Assembly: GCA_900315845.1 (NCBI GenBank) | Contig: OOHK01000001.1 | Location: 124,001-188,000 of the forward strand | Direction of reading: 5' to 3' | Source of the DNA: Candidatus Avelusimicrobium luingense | Lineage (GTDB): Bacteria > Elusimicrobiota > Elusimicrobia > Elusimicrobiales > Elusimicrobiaceae | Length of the DNA stretch: 64,000 bases | Shown here: positions 52,504-60,817 of the stretch, in pieces | Position numbering within the stretch: the first letter of the stretch is position 1 | Layout of the letters: each line of letters starts with the position of its first letter | Program-made: the position numbers and the translations under genes | The notes under the pieces: model-generated | Told to the model about the DNA's origin: nothing | Databases searched by the model: none | The model's input: the letters and a program-made list of their open reading frames with translations, nothing else

Positions 52504-53625
52504 TCAACTATTGGCAATCGGCAACGTAAAATTAAACGAAGCGCCTTTGCCAAGTCCTTCACTATGTGCCCAAATACGACCGCCATGGTTGGTAATAATA
52601 TCCTTGGCGATAGACAAGCCAAGCCCCAACCGGCCGACGCGGTCTTTGGCCCCTACTTGAATAAAACTGGTAAACAAATGAGGAGCCTGTTCCGGTTCAA
52701 TACCATCCCCGGAGTCCGTTACCGACACTTTAGCATTTTTTTCATCTATTTTGCTAACTACAATTTCAATAGTACCACCATCCGGGGTGTGCCGTACGGC
52801 GTTTTCCAACAAATTGGAAATAACTTGGCGGATACGTTTTTCGTCGGCAATTACGGGCAATAAACCACAACTTTCAAACGTAACGCTAATACCGCGTTTA
52901 GCGGCTTTGGCCTTAAAAATTTCCGCTGTTTTCTTAAGACTTTCCGTCAGTTCAAAACGGGTTTTTTCAATACGCAGTTTCCCTTTTTCAATAGCCGCCC
53001 AATCTACCAAATCTTTAATCAGATGCTCAATTTGACTGATAGATTCTTCCATAAACATCATTTTTTTGCGCTGATCTTCATCGGGCGTCATTTTTTTACG
53101 CAACATATCAAAACTCATCTTCAGTGTCATAAGCGAATTGGACAAGTCGTGTGACACAATAGAGAAAAATTTTGATTTCATATTGTTTAACCGGTCCAAA
53201 TCTTCGTTGCGGGTTTTTAATTGGGAAAGTAATTCCCGGTTGCTTTCTTCCAAGAAATACTTATCCAACGCACGGTTAATAGTACGTTTTAAGTAGTCAA
53301 AATCAACGGGTTTAATCAAGAAATCATATACAGACTCTTGCATGGCTTCCATAATAGCATTAAGCGATGCATACGCCGTAATCATAATAATTTGCGATTC
53401 TTTGTTAAACGCACGAATCTTACGGATTAGTTCCATGCCATTTTCATCAGGCAAGTTATAATCCATCAAAATAATGTTAAAAAATTCGCTCGCGCACAGG
53501 TCCAAACATTCCGCCGCCGTAGCCGCCTGATACACTTTATAGCCGTCCATCTCCAGCAAATCAACCAGCGTTTCGCGCAGGTTATTATCATCATCTACAA
53601 CAAGAATTTTAACGGGTTTTTCCAT
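52504..53625 (-). CDS. REC-histidine kinase hybrid (373 aa)
   Basis: An N-terminal receiver (ILVVDDDNN; phosphoacceptor in IILMDYNLPDE; Lys in FLIKPVD) is joined by a coiled coil to a HisKA domain with SIVSHDLSNSLMTLK, whose His is the phosphorylation site. A HATPase domain follows (N box ISNLLENAVRHTPD, DSGDGIEPEQ, GLGLSIAKDI). It has no membrane segment, so it is a cytoplasmic relay whose kinase is controlled by its own receiver. It overlaps the end of the preceding kinase gene by 17 bp. It may pass signals between the sensor kinase and the NarL-type regulator. Confidence 0.94.
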   Translation of the reverse strand: MEKPVKILVVDDDNNLRETLVDLLEMDGYKVYQAATAAECLDLCASEFFNIILMDYNLPDENGMELIRKIRAFNKESQIIMITAYASLNAIMEAMQESVYDFLIKPVDFDYLKRTINRALDKYFLEESNRELLSQLKTRNEDLDRLNNMKSKFFSIVSHDLSNSLMTLKMSFDMLRKKMTPDEDQRKKMMFMEESISQIEHLIKDLVDWAAIEKGKLRIEKTRFELTESLKKTAEIFKAKAAKRGISVTFESCGLLPVIADEKRIRQVISNLLENAVRHTPDGGTIEIVVSKIDEKNAKVSVTDSGDGIEPEQAPHLFTSFIQVGAKDRVGRLGLGLSIAKDIITNHGGRIWAHSEGLGKGASFNFTLPIANS

Positions 53626-55504
53626 AACGAGTATCTCCTATATTACGATAAATTTTAAGATAAATTTGAAAGCAAGAGCCAACCCCTTCTTGGCTGGAAA
53701 TAAATATTTTCCCTTCGTGGCGGCCGACGGCTTTGCCGACTACGGCTAAACCGAGTCCGGTTCCGCGCGCTTTGGTGGTAAAGAATGGGGCAAAAATTTG
53801 CTCCCGTATTTTTTCCGGTACGCCGCTGCCTGTATCCGCCACATAAATACATACGACATTTCGCCCGGCTTTCGTGCCGACGGTAAGCGTCCCGCCGTTT
53901 TGCATGGCTTCCACCGCGTTAGAGAACAAGTTACAAACGGCTTGTTTCATTTCTTCCATATCAATTTTAACGGCGATTCCTTGGGCTTCCAACTTTTCCA
54001 CCAACGTAATGTTAGGTGGAATCGGATAAGAAATAAGAATATCATGTATATACCGGTTTACATCTACTTTATTCAAAATCGGTTCACGGGAACGGACATA
54101 GCCCAACACTTCGCTGATAATACCATTGGCCTGTTTAATTTCCGCTTCAATAATACCGATTTGGCGAGAGATCTTAATATCCGGATTTTTAACTAACATT
54201 TTAATTAACCGTGTAGCATTACTGATTACGGCCAGCGGATTGCGAATTTCGTGGCTGATAATAGAAGCCATTTGCCCCATAGTAGCCAATCGTTCGTTAC
54301 GAACTAATTGGGAGGTAGCGGCTTGCAATTCGCGGGTACGTTCTTCCACACGTTCTTCTAACTCTTGGTTGGAGGCTGCCAACTCATTTTGTGCCGCCAA
54401 TAACTCGGCCCGACGCGCATGTAAAACTTCGGACATTTCCAAAAATACTTCCGCCAAATCACCGATTTCATTGTGCGGAATATCCACATCTTGACGGTGA
54501 ATAACATCATCTCCTTCCCGCAAACGTAAAGCGGCTTTACGTAAACGCTCTAACGGACGGGTAATCGGAATAATCACCCAATAACTGACTCCTAAAATAA
54601 ATAGCACCATGATGAGTAATAACCGCAACACCCCACCTAACGAATGAATGGTGCTTTCAAAAATCAGTTTAGAAGCCGTATTAGCCGGTTGAGCGACATA
54701 CACTTGCCAAGACAACATATTGATATCGGCAGAAGCCACCAACCAATGACGGCCATTACTCAAATGGATTTCTCCTGTATTTTCTCCGGCCAGTTGCTCA
54801 TGGATTTCACGCATTTCGTTTTGTAATTGCGGATTCGGCTTCGCCATTAACCCGGAAGATACCCCATTATAAGCAATCACACCTTGTTGGGCGTTCACTA
54901 CAAACGCTTCCATTTCTAACGGAAACGATTGCATCAGTAACTGGCCCAAACTCTCTAACTGCAGTTGAACAGATAACACCCCCGAAACTCTTTTTTCATC
55001 TAAATTTTCATATACCGGGAAAGCCATAAATACCAACCAACCGCGTGTAGGCGAAAACGCAACCGGCCCAATATAATTAACCCGCTGCACGATACAAGTT
55101 TGCACAATCTGCGGCCATAAACTGTTATACGAGAAAACATCATCGGATTCCCCGGAAGATAAGACTTCCTGCCCTTGAACATTTAATAAACTAAGGGAAG
55201 ATACCGTCGGTTCTTTTTGGCGTAAATAATCTAAATCTTGTTCATTTAAAAAAGCATGCCCGCCAAAGTCAGTATGCAAATCAATAAAAACGGTAAAAAA
55301 TTCCGACGTATGAGAAATATAAGATTGCACGACAGATACCAAACGGCGGGCCACCGTTTGTTGTTTTTGGAAAATTTCATGCTGTAAAAGACGGCTATTC
55401 ACCCGAGTCAGGTGAATGCCCACAAAAACGAACGGCACCAACGAAATCAGACTTAGTGCCAACACCGCATTAAAAAATAAACCGCGAAACCGTTTTTTAC
55501 GCAT
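53609..55504 (-). CDS. membrane sensor histidine kinase with periplasmic sensor and HAMP (631 aa)
   Basis: The start at 55504 (MRKKRFRGLFF) was chosen because an upstream frame would run through the terminator hairpin. Two helices (residues about 10-30 and 280-305) flank a large dCache-like periplasmic sensor. HAMP (PITRPLERLRKAALRLREGD), a coiled coil (ELAASNQELEERVEERTREL), HisKA with IISHEIRNPLAVIS and a HATPase (VCNLFSNAVEAMQNGG; DTGSGVPEK; GTGLGLAVVGKAV) follow. The ligand is unknown. It is placed inside the Tad operon, so an envelope or surface cue is plausible. Confidence 0.94.
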   Translation of the reverse strand: MRKKRFRGLFFNAVLALSLISLVPFVFVGIHLTRVNSRLLQHEIFQKQQTVARRLVSVVQSYISHTSEFFTVFIDLHTDFGGHAFLNEQDLDYLRQKEPTVSSLSLLNVQGQEVLSSGESDDVFSYNSLWPQIVQTCIVQRVNYIGPVAFSPTRGWLVFMAFPVYENLDEKRVSGVLSVQLQLESLGQLLMQSFPLEMEAFVVNAQQGVIAYNGVSSGLMAKPNPQLQNEMREIHEQLAGENTGEIHLSNGRHWLVASADINMLSWQVYVAQPANTASKLIFESTIHSLGGVLRLLLIMVLFILGVSYWVIIPITRPLERLRKAALRLREGDDVIHRQDVDIPHNEIGDLAEVFLEMSEVLHARRAELLAAQNELAASNQELEERVEERTRELQAATSQLVRNERLATMGQMASIISHEIRNPLAVISNATRLIKMLVKNPDIKISRQIGIIEAEIKQANGIISEVLGYVRSREPILNKVDVNRYIHDILISYPIPPNITLVEKLEAQGIAVKIDMEEMKQAVCNLFSNAVEAMQNGGTLTVGTKAGRNVVCIYVADTGSGVPEKIREQIFAPFFTTKARGTGLGLAVVGKAVGRHEGKIFISSQEGVGSCFQIYLKIYRNIGDTRYGKTR

Positions 55505-55522
55505 ATAGTATTTTGGGGAAAA

Positions 55523-55551
55523 CGGGGGCCGGACAAAAATCCCAGCCCCCG
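55523..55551 (-). terminator. hairpin between the thioredoxin-fold gene and the sensor kinase
   Basis: On the minus strand GGGGGC(T)GG pairs with CC(G)GCCCCC around a T-rich loop and is followed by GTTTTC. It lies in the 71-bp gap and probably attenuates transcription into the kinase genes. Confidence 0.6.
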
Positions 55552-55575
55552 CCATTTACTTATTAAAACTACCGG

Positions 55576-56520
55576 TTAGCAACTGCCGGACGGAGCGGCC
55601 GGTACACCGGAGGCTGCATTCGGGTTGAAAAATTCAAAACCCGGGATTTGCGAAGCCGTATCTAATCCTACTTGAACTTTACCTTCCCAAAGCAACGTCG
55701 GAGACGCACTGACGCCAAATTCTTTAGCATATTTGGCTTCTTCTTTAAGAAGTTCCAAGCCTTCGCTGTCAAACTTTTTCATGATTTTTTTGACATTGAT
55801 ACCCGCTTCTTCCATGGCTTTGTCCCAACGGCTGGAGCGGTAATCTTTATTACGGATTTCCAAATATTTCCAGAATTGTTCCGGATAGTATTTGGCAATT
55901 AACAATTGGCGAACGTTTTCTTCCCATTCACCCGAACCATGCAAACTGTCAAATCCGCGGTCAGCGGTATAGTTTACAATATAGCGCACACGGACAGTTT
56001 TGTCTTTGGGGAACGTCCCGTTCTTTTTGGCTTGGATAATAAAATCTTCAGCACGCACACCATAAGGGCATTGGGACATTACAAACAATTCCATAACGCC
56101 CGGTTTGGCCGGTTTATTATTATATACCCCTTGACGGGTTTGATGGGCTAAAACAATAAAATCATCTGTTTCTTGAGCCGCACCATATTGAAGCGGTTGC
56201 TCCATTTTGGCACGAATGGCTTTCGTTTTTTTAATTAAATAAAGCGGTAAGAAACTATAATCTAATCCCTTAAGTTTCGGGTCGTTTGTCACTTGAGAAA
56301 CGGAAATACGCTTGACTTCCGGTTCTGCTTCTAAGAATTGCCCTAACCCTTGCGTAAGCAATTCGTCTTCTTTCCCGGCAGCATAATCGTCAGATTCTAC
56401 AACGATCATTTCCGCTTTCGGTTTAGCCTGCGTTTTAGCAGGAGTATTTTTTTGAGCGGTAGCCGCAACAGCTACGCCCGCAATTACTAATGCGGCTAGT
56501 AAAACATATATTTTTTTCAT
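55576..56520 (-). CDS. exported thioredoxin-fold protein with CPYG motif (314 aa)
   Basis: The signal peptide MKKIYVLLAALVIAGVAVAA directs it to the periplasm. Residues 20-135 are low in recognisable motifs. From residue 142 a thioredoxin-like fold begins (GVMELFVMSQCPYGVRAEDF), with CPYG at 151-154 in the active-site position: a single cysteine, not CxxC. The cis-Pro loop is likely SASPTLLWEG. The last residues are GSC. It resembles GILT/DsbA-like proteins in layout. The neighbouring structural proteins are cysteine-rich, so a thiol or isomerase role is plausible. Confidence 0.75.
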   Translation of the reverse strand: MKKIYVLLAALVIAGVAVAATAQKNTPAKTQAKPKAEMIVVESDDYAAGKEDELLTQGLGQFLEAEPEVKRISVSQVTNDPKLKGLDYSFLPLYLIKKTKAIRAKMEQPLQYGAAQETDDFIVLAHQTRQGVYNNKPAKPGVMELFVMSQCPYGVRAEDFIIQAKKNGTFPKDKTVRVRYIVNYTADRGFDSLHGSGEWEENVRQLLIAKYYPEQFWKYLEIRNKDYRSSRWDKAMEEAGINVKKIMKKFDSEGLELLKEEAKYAKEFGVSASPTLLWEGKVQVGLDTASQIPGFEFFNPNAASGVPAAPSGSC

Positions 56521-56540
56521 ACAGTCTAAACACTCCTAAT

Positions 56541-56810
56541 TTATTTATCTTCCAATTCCACTTGGACACCACGGATACCAAGCGTACAAAGCGCATTATA
56601 AGTAAGTAAGAAAAATACCGCGGAAACCAAGAACAAAATCGTACCTTGTATCGCACGCAAAATAAGGCTAATCACATACGCCGTATTAAACACGACATCG
56701 GGATTGAATATTTCCAACAGCGCGCTAATGAGCATGACCACAAAAACGGCCAACGGAAATACCGAAAACAACACCGGCAAGACAGGAATTTTTTTAATTT
56801 CTACTTTCAT
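56541..56810 (-). CDS. small DUF3566-like membrane protein (89 aa)
   Basis: Two long hydrophobic helices (residues about 10-34 and 43-72) precede a C-terminal YNALCTLGIRGVQVELED. The ending resembles the YN-x(n)-GG-I/V-x-V/L motif of DUF3566 proteins. Its function is unknown. It is packed between the HAMP receptor and thioredoxin-fold genes in the same operon. Confidence 0.65.
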   Translation of the reverse strand: MKVEIKKIPVLPVLFSVFPLAVFVVMLISALLEIFNPDVVFNTAYVISLILRAIQGTILFLVSAVFFLLTYNALCTLGIRGVQVELEDK

Positions 56811-56826
56811 AATCTTCTCCTAAAAT

Positions 56827-57933
56827 TTATTTTTCCGGCTCTAAAACTATTACAATACGGTTTTTACCCGCATCATCAGGCAACTGAACCGCTTTCACTA
56901 CACATTGTACATCTTTATTGACCACAGAGCCACGCAAAACTTTCGTCGGGTTTTCCATGGCTTCCCCCACCACTTGGATAATTTCCTGTTGGCGGCTATC
57001 AAACAAATCTAATAAGTGTACCCGTTGTTTCCCCGGAATATTAAGTTCAAAGTTAGAATAAAGGATGTTATTATTCTCATCCACAACCATCGCACGGGAA
57101 CCTTTCGGCACGGTAACTGCCAAAATTGTTTTCCACCAGCGTTGTTCTTTTTCCAGGGACATAATTTCCCCATCCTCAAGGCCTTTTATTTCGGCGCGGA
57201 TCTTATCTAACATGACCGATATGGAACGACCCAAATCGCCGATTTCATCACGACGTTGCGACGGCTCTAGCACTAAATTATTCATAGATACCGCATCTAC
57301 ATTATCTTTCAACGTACCTAAAGGACGAATAATTTTTAAGAGTAAGAACAAATAAAGTACAAATCCAATCAGCAGCATCATAATAAATGCGCCTACCGTA
57401 TAACGCACCATAGAGGCCCCGATTAGTTTTTTCGCATTTTCACGCGAAACGGTTACGTTGACTACGCCCGCTACCACATTATCTTTGGCAAGTAACGGAA
57501 TAGCCATATCATAATAATCCCCTTTACCTGCCAGCAATGCCCGAGGCAAACGGTCCCGTATGGCTTGCACGACCGCATTGGTTTCAAACCCGACAGACGT
57601 GTTATAATCAGAATAAGACATACCTAAAAACTTCGTGTTTTCATGCCAACGGATCGAAGCATCATAGTTCAAGTAAATTAAACTTTTGATACGGTCGTCG
57701 TTACGCGCCAACCCTTTCATCATTTCGGCTTCGCGGAACGTCGCTTCTTTCGGGCGAGCCGATAACATTTGTACCAAAGCAGGGGCACGATAACGCACCA
57801 TTTCTACCATTTCATTTTGTAATTTTTTATCAAATACAAATTTGAACAAATTATAATAAAATAATCCGCCGATTACTGATGCATAAACGGCAACTAACAC
57901 AAACCATAAAAGCCATTTTGAAGTTAATTTCAT
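56827..57933 (-). CDS. HAMP-domain membrane receptor without kinase (368 aa)
   Basis: The N-terminal helix (LLWFVLVAVYASVIGGLFYY), a periplasmic sensor of about 140 residues, a second helix (TVGAFIMMLLIGFVLYLFLLL) and a HAMP domain (KIIRPLGTLKDNVDAVSMNN ... RRDEIGDLGRSISVMLDK) are visible in order. The C-terminal 110 residues look PAS-like (AMVVDENNNILYSNFELN ... VQCVVKAVQLPDD). There is no HisKA, GGDEF, EAL or MCP domain. It could signal by contacting a neighbouring kinase or Tad component. Confidence 0.85.
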   Translation of the reverse strand: MKLTSKWLLWFVLVAVYASVIGGLFYYNLFKFVFDKKLQNEMVEMVRYRAPALVQMLSARPKEATFREAEMMKGLARNDDRIKSLIYLNYDASIRWHENTKFLGMSYSDYNTSVGFETNAVVQAIRDRLPRALLAGKGDYYDMAIPLLAKDNVVAGVVNVTVSRENAKKLIGASMVRYTVGAFIMMLLIGFVLYLFLLLKIIRPLGTLKDNVDAVSMNNLVLEPSQRRDEIGDLGRSISVMLDKIRAEIKGLEDGEIMSLEKEQRWWKTILAVTVPKGSRAMVVDENNNILYSNFELNIPGKQRVHLLDLFDSRQQEIIQVVGEAMENPTKVLRGSVVNKDVQCVVKAVQLPDDAGKNRIVIVLEPEK

Positions 57934-57942
57934 ACAACACTC

Positions 57943-58434
57943 CTATTCTTTCAAAAGTTCTTCCACTTTAGTTAAACCCATTTGGGCTTCCACATTGTTA
58001 GGATCCAATCGCACCGCAACAAGCCATAGTTGACGGGCGGTAACATAATCATCTTGATTAAAATAGTTAAGCCCTTCTACATATTTGGCACGAGCGGCCG
58101 CTTGCGCCTCAAAAGGAACCTGTGTTTTTTCTTGTCCCAACGGTTCTGTCGGTTGGACTTGCGTTTGATTTTCGGCAACCGTATTAGGCATCCCTTCTTG
58201 CGCCGGAACAGAGTCATTTACACGTTGTTCCTCTACGGTTTCCGTTTGTTCTACAATTACCGCAGGAGACAATTGGGCTTTTACCGCAGCAATACGCGCA
58301 TCACAACTTGCTCTTTCCTCCGCCACGGCCCGATCTATCCGATTTTGGGTATGATGTACTACCGAAAAAACTAATACCCACGAATAAATTATAATAAATG
58401 CAACAAATGTCCCAGTCAGAATAATCGCTTTCAT
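57943..58434 (-). CDS. single-span protein with C-terminal TPR module (163 aa)
   Basis: One helix (IILTGTFVAFIIIYSWVLVFSVV) is followed by a Glu/Gln/Pro linker and a C-terminal RAKYVEGLNYFNQDDYVTARQLWLVAVRLDPNNVEAQMGLTKVEELLKE-type unit. That unit is nearly the same as the end of the upstream 491-aa protein (RAKYIEGLDAFNQDDYERA). The two genes are 5 bp apart and appear to share a docking module by duplication. Confidence 0.78.
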   Translation of the reverse strand: MKAIILTGTFVAFIIIYSWVLVFSVVHHTQNRIDRAVAEERASCDARIAAVKAQLSPAVIVEQTETVEEQRVNDSVPAQEGMPNTVAENQTQVQPTEPLGQEKTQVPFEAQAAARAKYVEGLNYFNQDDYVTARQLWLVAVRLDPNNVEAQMGLTKVEELLKE

Positions 58435-58439
58435 AGTTT

Positions 58440-59915
58440 TTATTTAAGTAATTCTTCTACTTTACGAAGTCCCAAATCAGCATCGCTATTGCCCGGATCC
58501 AACTGTTTAGCCACAATCCATGCTTGGCGGGCACGTTCGTAATCGTCTTGGTTGAAGGCATCCAGCCCTTCAATATATTTAGCACGGGAAGCAGCACTGG
58601 CTTCCGCCGATACACGCGCCACCGTTCCGCCCATCGTCGGTAAGGTTTCATTGATTCCGCTACTGCTAGACGAAGAAGATGTCGTCGTCGTTGTAGTGGT
58701 AGTAGTCGTCGTCGTGGATGTGCTGCTAATCGGCGTCAAACCGGTGGCACCCGGAATAATCGTTTGAGCCCCAGGCACCGGACTATCAATGGTCACCGTT
58801 TCGATTTCTTCGGGTTTCTCTTCTTGGGCAGCTTGTTGTTCGGCTACTTCGGCTGCTTGCTCAGCGGCTTGCGCAGCGCGTTGCGCTTGAATAAGACGTT
58901 GTTGTTGCACATAACGGATACCTTCTTCTTTGGCATTACGTGCTTGCTTAATCAAATTGTCCATTGTGGCGGTATCTGCCCCCCACTTTTTGGCATTCGT
59001 CCAATAAGAAACGGCTTGGTCAAATTTTCCCGAATTATACGAACGGTTCCCCGCTGTATAATACCCGGCAGCAATTTCATTTTTAAGTTGAGACATATAT
59101 TTTTGTACGCGCGGGTCACCGGGTTGAATTTTGGTAATGCGTTCAAATACGGCATACGATTCTACGTATTGCCCCTTGTTGTAGAAATCTAACGCTTGTT
59201 TCATAGATTCTTCTACTTGTTGTTTACGTAATTTGTTTTCGGCATCGGCAATTTTAGCCACTAATTGCGGATCATTTTTGCGCATCAATAAAGCGTTATA
59301 CCACGAATCTAATGCTTTTTGATAGTCCCCGCTTTTTTCCGCTACTTCCCCACGGCGGGAATATTCTTTGGCAATATCGTAATCAATTTTACGTTTCCAC
59401 GATTGCGCTTTGGCATTACCGGGTTGAATCGTTAAAATTTCGTTTAATTTATCGTTGGCTTCTACCAATCTGCCGCTATCATACAAGCGGGATGCTTCTT
59501 GAAATTTGGCTTCAATCACTTGCGCTTCGGAAGTCGTACCGTAAGTCCCCATATTTTGGGCTTGACGGGCCAACGTTTGTGCTTGCGTGAAATTGGGGTC
59601 AATACTTAAAATGGTTTGTGCCATCTCTTGGGCGCGTTGATAGTCGCCCTGTTTGTACAGTTGATAGGCATTATCATATACCATACGGAGCGTATAATTT
59701 TGGATACGTTGTTTTTCCAACTGTACCGTAGATAAATACTGTTTGCGTTCTTCTACGTCATTGAGCGTTCCCATGGAAATTTTGCCTAAATCTAAAAGCA
59801 TACCCGCTTCTTTACCATGTTGGCGCACCGGGACTTCCCGGTTAAACGTATTGGCCGCCCACAACGCGGTGGCGGCGCAGGTAAAAGCAACTGTAAAAAG
59901 TATATATTTTTTCAT
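58440..59915 (-). CDS. exported TPR protein with Ser/Thr-rich linker (491 aa)
   Basis: The signal peptide MKKYILFTVAFTCAATALWA is followed by several TPR units with the pattern W/LG-Y-A-F-A-P, such as AYQLYKQGDYQRAQEMAQTI, EASRLYDSGRLVEANDKLNE, ALDFYNKGQYVESYAVFERI and ANRSYNSGKFDQAVSYWTNA. A Glu/Ala/Gln coiled stretch, a 12-Thr run plus Ser run (residues about 400-420) and a last TPR unit shared with the 163-aa neighbour follow. It is likely a periplasmic assembly scaffold (TadD-like role). Confidence 0.82.
   Translation of the reverse strand: MKKYILFTVAFTCAATALWAANTFNREVPVRQHGKEAGMLLDLGKISMGTLNDVEERKQYLSTVQLEKQRIQNYTLRMVYDNAYQLYKQGDYQRAQEMAQTILSIDPNFTQAQTLARQAQNMGTYGTTSEAQVIEAKFQEASRLYDSGRLVEANDKLNEILTIQPGNAKAQSWKRKIDYDIAKEYSRRGEVAEKSGDYQKALDSWYNALLMRKNDPQLVAKIADAENKLRKQQVEESMKQALDFYNKGQYVESYAVFERITKIQPGDPRVQKYMSQLKNEIAAGYYTAGNRSYNSGKFDQAVSYWTNAKKWGADTATMDNLIKQARNAKEEGIRYVQQQRLIQAQRAAQAAEQAAEVAEQQAAQEEKPEEIETVTIDSPVPGAQTIIPGATGLTPISSTSTTTTTTTTTTTTSSSSSSSGINETLPTMGGTVARVSAEASAASRAKYIEGLDAFNQDDYERARQAWIVAKQLDPGNSDADLGLRKVEELLK
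58680..58715 (-). repeat. trinucleotide repeat encoding 12 consecutive threonines
   Basis: Twelve ACN codons (ACG, ACT, ACC, ACA mixed) are followed by seven Ser codons. Units are whole codons, so slippage would change linker length, not frame. Confidence 0.85.
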
Positions 59916-59924
59916 AAGTAACCT

Positions 59925-60815
59925 CTAAAATCCTAATCCGCCGCTGACAAGGCCCATAATCATCGGCGCTAAAATTAAAATAAAAATCGTCGGGAAGATA
60001 AAAAAGAACAGCGGGAACAACATCTTGGTAGATGCTTGCGCGGCTAACTTTTCCGCCCGGCTTAAGCGGCGTGCGCGTAAGTCGGTAGAGAAGTTACGCA
60101 ATAAATCTACTAAACTTGTACCCAACTCGTCCGATTGGATAATTAACCCCACCAAGGAACGTACTTCCTGCACCCCGGTACGCGCAGCAAAGTGTTCCAA
60201 CGCTTCACGGCGGGAATAACCGAGTTTAATTTCGTTGATGGTTTTTTCCAATTCTTCTTCCAAAATCGTTTTTTCTTTGGCTACTTTGATAATACGCTCA
60301 AAAGCAGTCAAATAATCCAAACCGGATTCAATAATAAGTGCTGCCAAATCTACCGTCGTAGAGAAGTTGCCTAAAATTTCGGCTTGGCGTTTCTCAATTT
60401 TACTTTTAATAAATACGTCCGGCAAATAGAAACAAAGCGGTACTAAAATAACCGGCCAAAAGGCTTGAAATAATAACATCAATGCCGCCGGCACCAGTAA
60501 CGCATACAAAATTTTACTATACAAAATATCTACCGGTTGCGGTTTATCCGGGCCGCCTAATTGCATGTGCATTTCTTCCAAGCTGTCTTCTATGTTGAAA
60601 TTGCGCAAGCAAAATACGGCGATTCTATCCCAGAATTTATCTTCCGGCTGTAAGCGGGCAAAACTGGATGTGGACTTAAAGCGTTTGACCGCAATATCCA
60701 CCACTTCGTCTTTTTTCTCACGAGGCGCCAGCAAGCCAAAAACCGTCATAAAGGTGGCGAATATACCGATTGCTAAAAGCAGTTTTAGCCCTACTGTAAA
60801 AAGAAATGTATTCAT
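59925..60815 (-). CDS. tadC: TadC-type inner-membrane platform protein (T2SS-F family)
   Basis: The 296-aa protein has an N-terminal helix (FTVGLKLLLAIGIFATFMTVFG), the T2SSF cytoplasmic domain with EKRQAEILGNFSTTVDLAALIIESGLDYLTAFERI, and terminal helices (MLFPLFFFIFPTIFILILAPMIMG). Together with TadB it forms the membrane platform that the TadA ATPase rotates. It follows tadB by 2 bp. Confidence 0.9.
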   Translation of the reverse strand: MNTFLFTVGLKLLLAIGIFATFMTVFGLLAPREKKDEVVDIAVKRFKSTSSFARLQPEDKFWDRIAVFCLRNFNIEDSLEEMHMQLGGPDKPQPVDILYSKILYALLVPAALMLLFQAFWPVILVPLCFYLPDVFIKSKIEKRQAEILGNFSTTVDLAALIIESGLDYLTAFERIIKVAKEKTILEEELEKTINEIKLGYSRREALEHFAARTGVQEVRSLVGLIIQSDELGTSLVDLLRNFSTDLRARRLSRAEKLAAQASTKMLFPLFFFIFPTIFILILAPMIMGLVSGGLGF

Positions 60816-60817
60816 AA

